From an uncultured Tateyamaria sp. (GTDB taxonomy: Bacteria; Pseudomonadota; Alphaproteobacteria; Rhodobacterales; Rhodobacteraceae): a stretch of 64,000 nt of DNA. Position 1 is the first letter of the stretch. Each line of letters opens with the position of its first letter. A model generated the notes under the pieces. The model ran no database searches and was not told the origin of the DNA. It saw nothing but the letters and a program-made list of their open reading frames with translations. This document shows positions 60,268 through 64,000 of this stretch, in pieces. A program made the position numbers and the translations under genes. The DNA lies in contig NZ_CANLAG010000008.1 in assembly GCF_947488715.1 (NCBI RefSeq), forward strand, positions 1 through 64,000. The letters run 5' to 3'.

Positions 60268-61145
60268 GCGCGTCCCGCCCCGCCATCCAACGCACGCCAC
60301 AGCCACAACAGCCCCGCCTGCGCTGGTGTTTCCGTGTGATGCAGCCCGTATTGCCACCCGGCAACCGAGCACAGGTGTTGCAGCTCTGCCTTGCGCGCGG
60401 CCAACCGCTCCAGATAGCGGTCCTTCAGCTCGGACGCCTTGAGTGTCTCATGTTCGATCGTGCCGCCCATGCTCTGAAACACGGTGCGCCCGCGAAAGGG
60501 AAACGCCTCTTCGGCGGGGTCCAGCACGTGCAGCAACACGCCGCGTACGCCACGATCTGCCGCCTTGGTCAGCGCGGTGCGCACATCGGCGATATCCCCC
60601 ATGAAATCCGAGATGAACACCGCGCGGGCATGGGGGATCATGGCCCGGTGTTCGGGCGGGGCATAGTCGTCCTCAGCATCCTCGGAAAACATCTCGGCCA
60701 GACGCAGGATCTGCGGGTTGCCCCGCCGGGGCGGCAGCCGTGTGCCTGTCAGCCCAACCCGTTCGCCGCCACGGATCAACAGGATCGCGACGGCCAGTCC
60801 CAGAACGCGCGCGCGCTCGGCCTTGGTCGGCAGGGCATCGCCAGAGGCAAAGCGCATCGCAGCCCCCTGATCGACCCAGAGCATCACGGATTGCGCAATC
60901 TGCCACTCGCGTTCGCGCACAAACTGGACGTCGCCCATCGCGCTGCGGCGGTGGTCGATCATGCGGCGGCTGTCACCCAGTTGCGCCGGGCGGTACTGCC
61001 AGAAATCGTCCCCCATGCCCGCGCGGCGGCGGCCATGATCGCCCAACAGGACAGCCCCCGCCAACTGCTCTGCCCGCGCGAGCAGCGCAGGCAGGCGCGC
61101 GGCCTGGGTTTCGGCCTTTTCCCGCAGGGCAAGGGGGGATGTCAC
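60264..61145 (-). CDS. DUF58 domain protein
   Basis: A 293-residue cytosolic protein with the DUF58 core: EQLAGAVLLGDHGRRRAGMG then QYRPAQLGDSRRMIDHRRSA, and MLWVDQGAAMRFASGDALPT. A VWA-like fold is expected. DUF58 genes are typically next to moxR, as here (four-base overlap). An insertion of about 20 residues (FSEDAEDDYAPPEHRAM) is visible. Confidence 0.86.
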   Translation of the reverse strand: MTSPLALREKAETQAARLPALLARAEQLAGAVLLGDHGRRRAGMGDDFWQYRPAQLGDSRRMIDHRRSAMGDVQFVREREWQIAQSVMLWVDQGAAMRFASGDALPTKAERARVLGLAVAILLIRGGERVGLTGTRLPPRRGNPQILRLAEMFSEDAEDDYAPPEHRAMIPHARAVFISDFMGDIADVRTALTKAADRGVRGVLLHVLDPAEEAFPFRGRTVFQSMGGTIEHETLKASELKDRYLERLAARKAELQHLCSVAGWQYGLHHTETPAQAGLLWLWRALDGGAGRA

Positions 61146-62149
61146 GCCGCAGCCTCTTGGCGGCTGATCTGGGCGGCGGTGGTGTCAATCAGGTCGGCAA
61201 GGCTGTCACCCCGCGCCCGTGCGGCAAAGTTCAACGCCATCCGGTGGCTCAGAACCGGACGGGCCATGTCGACCACATCCTCGGCAGAGGGGGCCAGACG
61301 CCCCTGCAACAGCGCGCGCGCGCGCACGGCCAGCATCAACGCCTGTGCCGCACGTGGACCGGGGCCCCAGGCCACCGTCTCGCGGACCTGTTCGGACGCA
61401 TCGGGTTCATCCGGGCGGAAGGCGCGCACCAGATCGAGGATCATCTCGACCACGCCATCGCCTACGGGCATCCGCCGCAACAGGGTCTGTGCGGCGAGCA
61501 ATTCCTCGCCCGTGAACACAGCGGTGGATTGTGCGTCGTCGGTGCCGGTGGTGGCCAGCAGGATGTCCCGCTCGGTCGCGCGGTCAGGATAGAGCACGTC
61601 GATCTGCACGAGGAAGCGGTCGAGCTGCGCTTCGGGCAGCGGATACGTGCCTTCTTGTTCAATCGGGTTCTGCGTGGCGAGCACGTGGAACGGCACGCCC
61701 AGCGGGCGGTCCTGGCCGGCGACGGTCACCGTCTTTTCCTGCATCGCCTGCAAAAGAGCGGATTGGGTCCGGGGCGAGGCGCGGTTGATCTCGTCCGCCA
61801 TCAGCAACTGGCAAAACACCGGGCCGGGCAGGAACCGGAACGACCGTGTGCCGTCTTCGGCGGTGTCCAGCACCTCGGAGCCCAGAATATCGGCGGGCAT
61901 CAGGTCGGGCGTGAACTGGATGCGGCTGCCATCGAGGCCCATCACCGTACTGAGGGTTTCGACAAGCCGTGTCTTGCCCAGACCGGGCAGACCGATCAGC
62001 AAGCCGTGGCCGCCACACAAGAGCGCCGTCAGCGTCAGGTCCACGACGCGTTCCTGGCCGATGAAACGCTTGGTGATCGACGCCTTGGCCTCGGCCAGCT
62101 TGCCCCCCAGTGCTTCGATTTCGGTTACCAGGTCCTCGGGAGTGGTCAT
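61142..62149 (-). CDS. MoxR-family AAA+ ATPase
   Basis: A 335-residue AAA+ protein with Walker A in LIGLPGLGKTRLVETLSTVM, Walker B in LLMADEINRASPRTQSALLQ and sensor 1 in HVLATQNPIEQEGTYPLPEA. MoxR proteins are chaperone-like ATPases that mature VWA-domain partners, two of which are in this operon. ATG at 62149 (MTTPEDL) is the family start and it is the first gene of the four-gene unit. Confidence 0.95.
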   Translation of the reverse strand: MTTPEDLVTEIEALGGKLAEAKASITKRFIGQERVVDLTLTALLCGGHGLLIGLPGLGKTRLVETLSTVMGLDGSRIQFTPDLMPADILGSEVLDTAEDGTRSFRFLPGPVFCQLLMADEINRASPRTQSALLQAMQEKTVTVAGQDRPLGVPFHVLATQNPIEQEGTYPLPEAQLDRFLVQIDVLYPDRATERDILLATTGTDDAQSTAVFTGEELLAAQTLLRRMPVGDGVVEMILDLVRAFRPDEPDASEQVRETVAWGPGPRAAQALMLAVRARALLQGRLAPSAEDVVDMARPVLSHRMALNFAARARGDSLADLIDTTAAQISRQEAAA

Positions 62150-62205
62150 GACATCTCTTTCATTAGGGATATATGCTAGTTCACAACCTATTGCCTCAGG
62201 ATGGA

Positions 62206-62793
62206 ATGGCAAAACATATGAGTGGACAAAAAACCGTGACACCAGACGCAGAAGGCCTTGTTGCGTCGATCACCGCTGCAAAAACACGCGGTTTACCGCC
62301 GGTACATCTGTGGAATCCGCCGTTCTGCGGTGATCTGGATATGCGGATCGCGCGGGACGGGACGTGGTTTTATCAAGGCACACCAATTGGGCGGCCAGGT
62401 CTGGTCAAGCTGTTCTCATCGATTCTCAAGCGGGAGGACGGGAAATATTTCCTCGTCACCCCGGTGGAAAAGGTCGGGATCACCGTGGATGACGCGCCGT
62501 TTGTGGCGCAGGATTTCGAGGCGGCAGGACAAGGCGATGCGCAGGTGCTGACGTTCAGCACCCACGTGGATGACGTGGCCGTCGCGGGACCGGAGCATCC
62601 GATCCGCGTGGTGCGTGATCCCGACACGGGCGAGCCGTCGCCCTATATCCTGATCCGTTCCGATCTGGAGGCGCTGATCGACCGCAAGAGCTTTTACCGG
62701 CTGGTGGATCTGGGTGTGCATCACGACGGGTGGTTCGGTGTATGGTCGTCAGGCGCGTTCTTTGGGATCATCCCGTCGGATGAGCTGCCCTGA
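62206..62793 (+). CDS. DUF1285 protein
   Basis: A 195-residue protein of the DUF1285 family: PPVHLWNPPFCGDLDMRIAR, then DGTWFYQGTPIGRPGLVKLF, then SILKREDGKYFLVTPVEKVG. Function unknown. ATG at 62206 follows AGGA; ATG at 62218 (MSGQKTVTP) and 62173 are other in-frame starts and the family often begins at the former. It is divergent from moxR by 56 bp. Confidence 0.82.
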   Translation: MAKHMSGQKTVTPDAEGLVASITAAKTRGLPPVHLWNPPFCGDLDMRIARDGTWFYQGTPIGRPGLVKLFSSILKREDGKYFLVTPVEKVGITVDDAPFVAQDFEAAGQGDAQVLTFSTHVDDVAVAGPEHPIRVVRDPDTGEPSPYILIRSDLEALIDRKSFYRLVDLGVHHDGWFGVWSSGAFFGIIPSDELP

Positions 62794-62889
62794 GCGGTTC
62801 GGCGGATCGCTGCCCGAATATGTGGCACTGCGCCGGATCGGCCCGAGCTTTTGATGGCGCCGACGAACGGCACCAGCTAGGTTTCAAAC

Positions 62890-63642
62890 ATGCCGCGATT
62901 TGCTGCCAATCTCACGCATCTATGGGCCGAACTGCCCTATCTTGACCGGTTCGATGCTGCGGCAGAGGCCGGGTTTGAGGCGGTCGAGGTTCTGTTTCCC
63001 TATGACGTGCCCGCGCCCGAGACCCAGAAGGCGCTGCGCCGCAACGGGTTGCAGATGGTGCTGCTGAATGCGCCGGGGCCTAACTATACCGGCGGTGCGC
63101 GCGGGTTTGCGGCCCAACCGGGTGGAGAGCGGCGGTTTGACTACGACATGCGGCGCGCCACCCGCTATGCGCAGGCGCTGGGCGCCGGGATCATCCACGT
63201 GATGAGCGGGGATGGCAGCGGCCCGGAGGCGCGGGCCACCATGATCGACAACCTCAGACGTGCGACGGATAATTTGCCCGAGGGCCTGTGCCTGACCCTG
63301 GAGCCGCTGAACGTAGGCATCAATCCAGGGTATTTCATGTCGGATTTCAACCTGGCCGCAGACATCATCGACGCGGTGGATGCGCCCAATCTGGGCCTGC
63401 AATACGACAGCTATCATGCACAGGTGATCACCGGCGACGCGCTGGGCACGTTTCAAGCGATGCGCCCGTTGATCCGCCACATCCAGATCGGCGATGCGCC
63501 GGATCGTTGTCCGCCCGGCAAGGGTGAGATCGATTTTCCAGCCCTTTTCGACGCCATCGACGCCAGCGGCTATGACGGCTGGGTAAGTGCCGAGTACACA
63601 CCCGCAGCCCGCACCGAGAGTGGTCTGGCCTGGATGCGCTGA
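62890..63642 (+). CDS. hyi: Hydroxypyruvate isomerase (Hyi/OtnI family)
   Basis: A 250-residue TIM-barrel isomerase: start FAANLTHLWAELPYLDRFDA, then VEVLFPYDVP, LCLTLEPLNVGINPGYFMSD with the metal-binding Glu, and YDSYHAQVITGD then HIQIGDAPDRCPPGKGEIDF. It interconverts hydroxypyruvate and tartronate semialdehyde, or 2-oxo-tetronate in OtnI members; these cannot be told apart here. No glyoxylate carboligase gene is adjacent in the window. Confidence 0.9.
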   Translation: MPRFAANLTHLWAELPYLDRFDAAAEAGFEAVEVLFPYDVPAPETQKALRRNGLQMVLLNAPGPNYTGGARGFAAQPGGERRFDYDMRRATRYAQALGAGIIHVMSGDGSGPEARATMIDNLRRATDNLPEGLCLTLEPLNVGINPGYFMSDFNLAADIIDAVDAPNLGLQYDSYHAQVITGDALGTFQAMRPLIRHIQIGDAPDRCPPGKGEIDFPALFDAIDASGYDGWVSAEYTPAARTESGLAWMR

Positions 63643-63718
63643 CCCTGTGCGTGGGCGCACTTTGCCCGACGACCGGATGGGCGTAGGACAAGGCAACCAA
63701 CGCGACAGGAGCCCCGTG

Positions 63719-63946
63719 ATGATCCCCGCACGATACGCGCATATTGTTTTTGGATTTCTGCTAAGCGGGATGATGTCGTTCATCGTTTCCGGCATTTCGA
63801 CTTTGGTGACCATTGGCATCGTGCCGGGGTTCTTTGGTCAGTGGATGGGCGGCTGGTTGCCCAGTTGGGTGGTGGCGTTTCCCGTGGTGCTGTTCGTGGC
63901 CCCGCTGGCGCGTCGCATGGTCGGGGCATTGACCCGCGCGGACTAG
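63719..63946 (+). CDS. DUF2798 small membrane protein
   Basis: A 75-residue protein with two membrane helices: HIVFGFLLSGMMSFIVSGIS then TLVTIGIVPGF, and SWVVAFPVVLFVAPLARRMV. This is the DUF2798 pattern. CAGGAG lies seven bases before the ATG. Function unknown. Confidence 0.85.
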   Translation: MIPARYAHIVFGFLLSGMMSFIVSGISTLVTIGIVPGFFGQWMGGWLPSWVVAFPVVLFVAPLARRMVGALTRAD

Positions 63947-63948
63947 CT

Positions 63949-63990
63949 CTGTCCCCGCGGGGAAACTCTGGTGCTGTCCCCGCGGGGACA
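63949..63990. repeat. Tandem TGTCCCCGCGGGGA palindromes at the right edge
   Basis: Two copies of CTGTCCCCGCGGGGA lie at 63949-63963 and 63974-63988. The second extends to the perfect 16-bp palindrome TGTCCCCGCGGGGACA (63975-63990). They start a few bases after the DUF2798 stop and have no T-tract. The same core, with AC in the centre, is present in mepA (39688-39705). Confidence 0.7.
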
Positions 63991-64000
63991 AGGTGCGCGC

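Noticed and set aside
60740-62179. 479-codon frame on the plus strand across DUF58 and moxR
   Set aside because: The minus-strand genes carry conserved motifs and four-base overlaps; the plus frame is Arg/Pro/Gln-rich noise.

Overview
The window reads as chromosomal DNA of a Roseobacter-group alphaproteobacterium (Rhodobacterales). The evidence is FlaF/FlbT flagellin regulators, a MotE-type chaperone, the gene order of the flagellar cluster, a high-GC right half and overlapping stop/start codons. The species cannot be named from the sequence.

Positions 1-30511 are one nearly complete flagellar cluster. Reading left to right: a fliK cut by the window edge (-); flgJ-like and flgN-like (+); fliC-flaF-flbT-DUF1217 (+); fliI (-); flgB-flgC-fliE-fliQ-flgF-flgG-flgA-flgH-fliL-like (+); flhA-fliR-flhB-fliJ-like (-); fliL-(coiled coil)-motE-motA-motC-like (-); fliF-fliH-fliN-fliP (+); flgK-flgL-flgI, flgE and motB (-). 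These genes supply the MS ring, export gate, ATPase, rod, P and L rings, hook, hook-filament junction, filament and stator. fliG, fliM and flgD are not in the window. Six of the leader regions carry a TTA-N8-TTA-like pair that resembles a CtrA box, which suggests one master regulator for the cluster.

Positions 30594-47941 are a mixed housekeeping block, visibly richer in GC: an MFS permease, the tRNA hydroxylase TrhO, the NAD-salvage pair pncA-pncB, small lipoproteins, an EamA exporter, ArfB, a SpoIIAA-like protein, a VUT/YhhQ-type queuosine-precursor transporter, a phytase-like esterase, the murein endopeptidase MepA, a UMF1 permease, a thioesterase-like protein, YggT, RecQ, YaaA and a cytosolic hybrid histidine kinase.

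Positions 48090-62149 are an envelope block. A PAN-domain alpha-2-macroglobulin is coupled to pbpC, and these converge on a four-gene MoxR / DUF58 / BatA-DUF4159 / membrane-protein operon. DUF1285, hydroxypyruvate isomerase and DUF2798 genes close the window.

The most unusual element lies at 37778-37950, between the SpoIIAA-like gene and the queuosine-precursor transporter. It is a compact multi-stem RNA-like structure. One strand of it has two perfect alternative partners. It is flanked by a terminator hairpin and by a 15-nt exact copy of the 16S rRNA 3' end, which on the other strand is a perfect Shine-Dalgarno sequence in front of an 18-codon frame. A second structured leader sits upstream of the same transporter. 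Other points of interest are a hexanucleotide repeat encoding (Ser-Ala)n in FliK, the shared promoter motif, and an unexplained 300-bp gap at 24374-24676.
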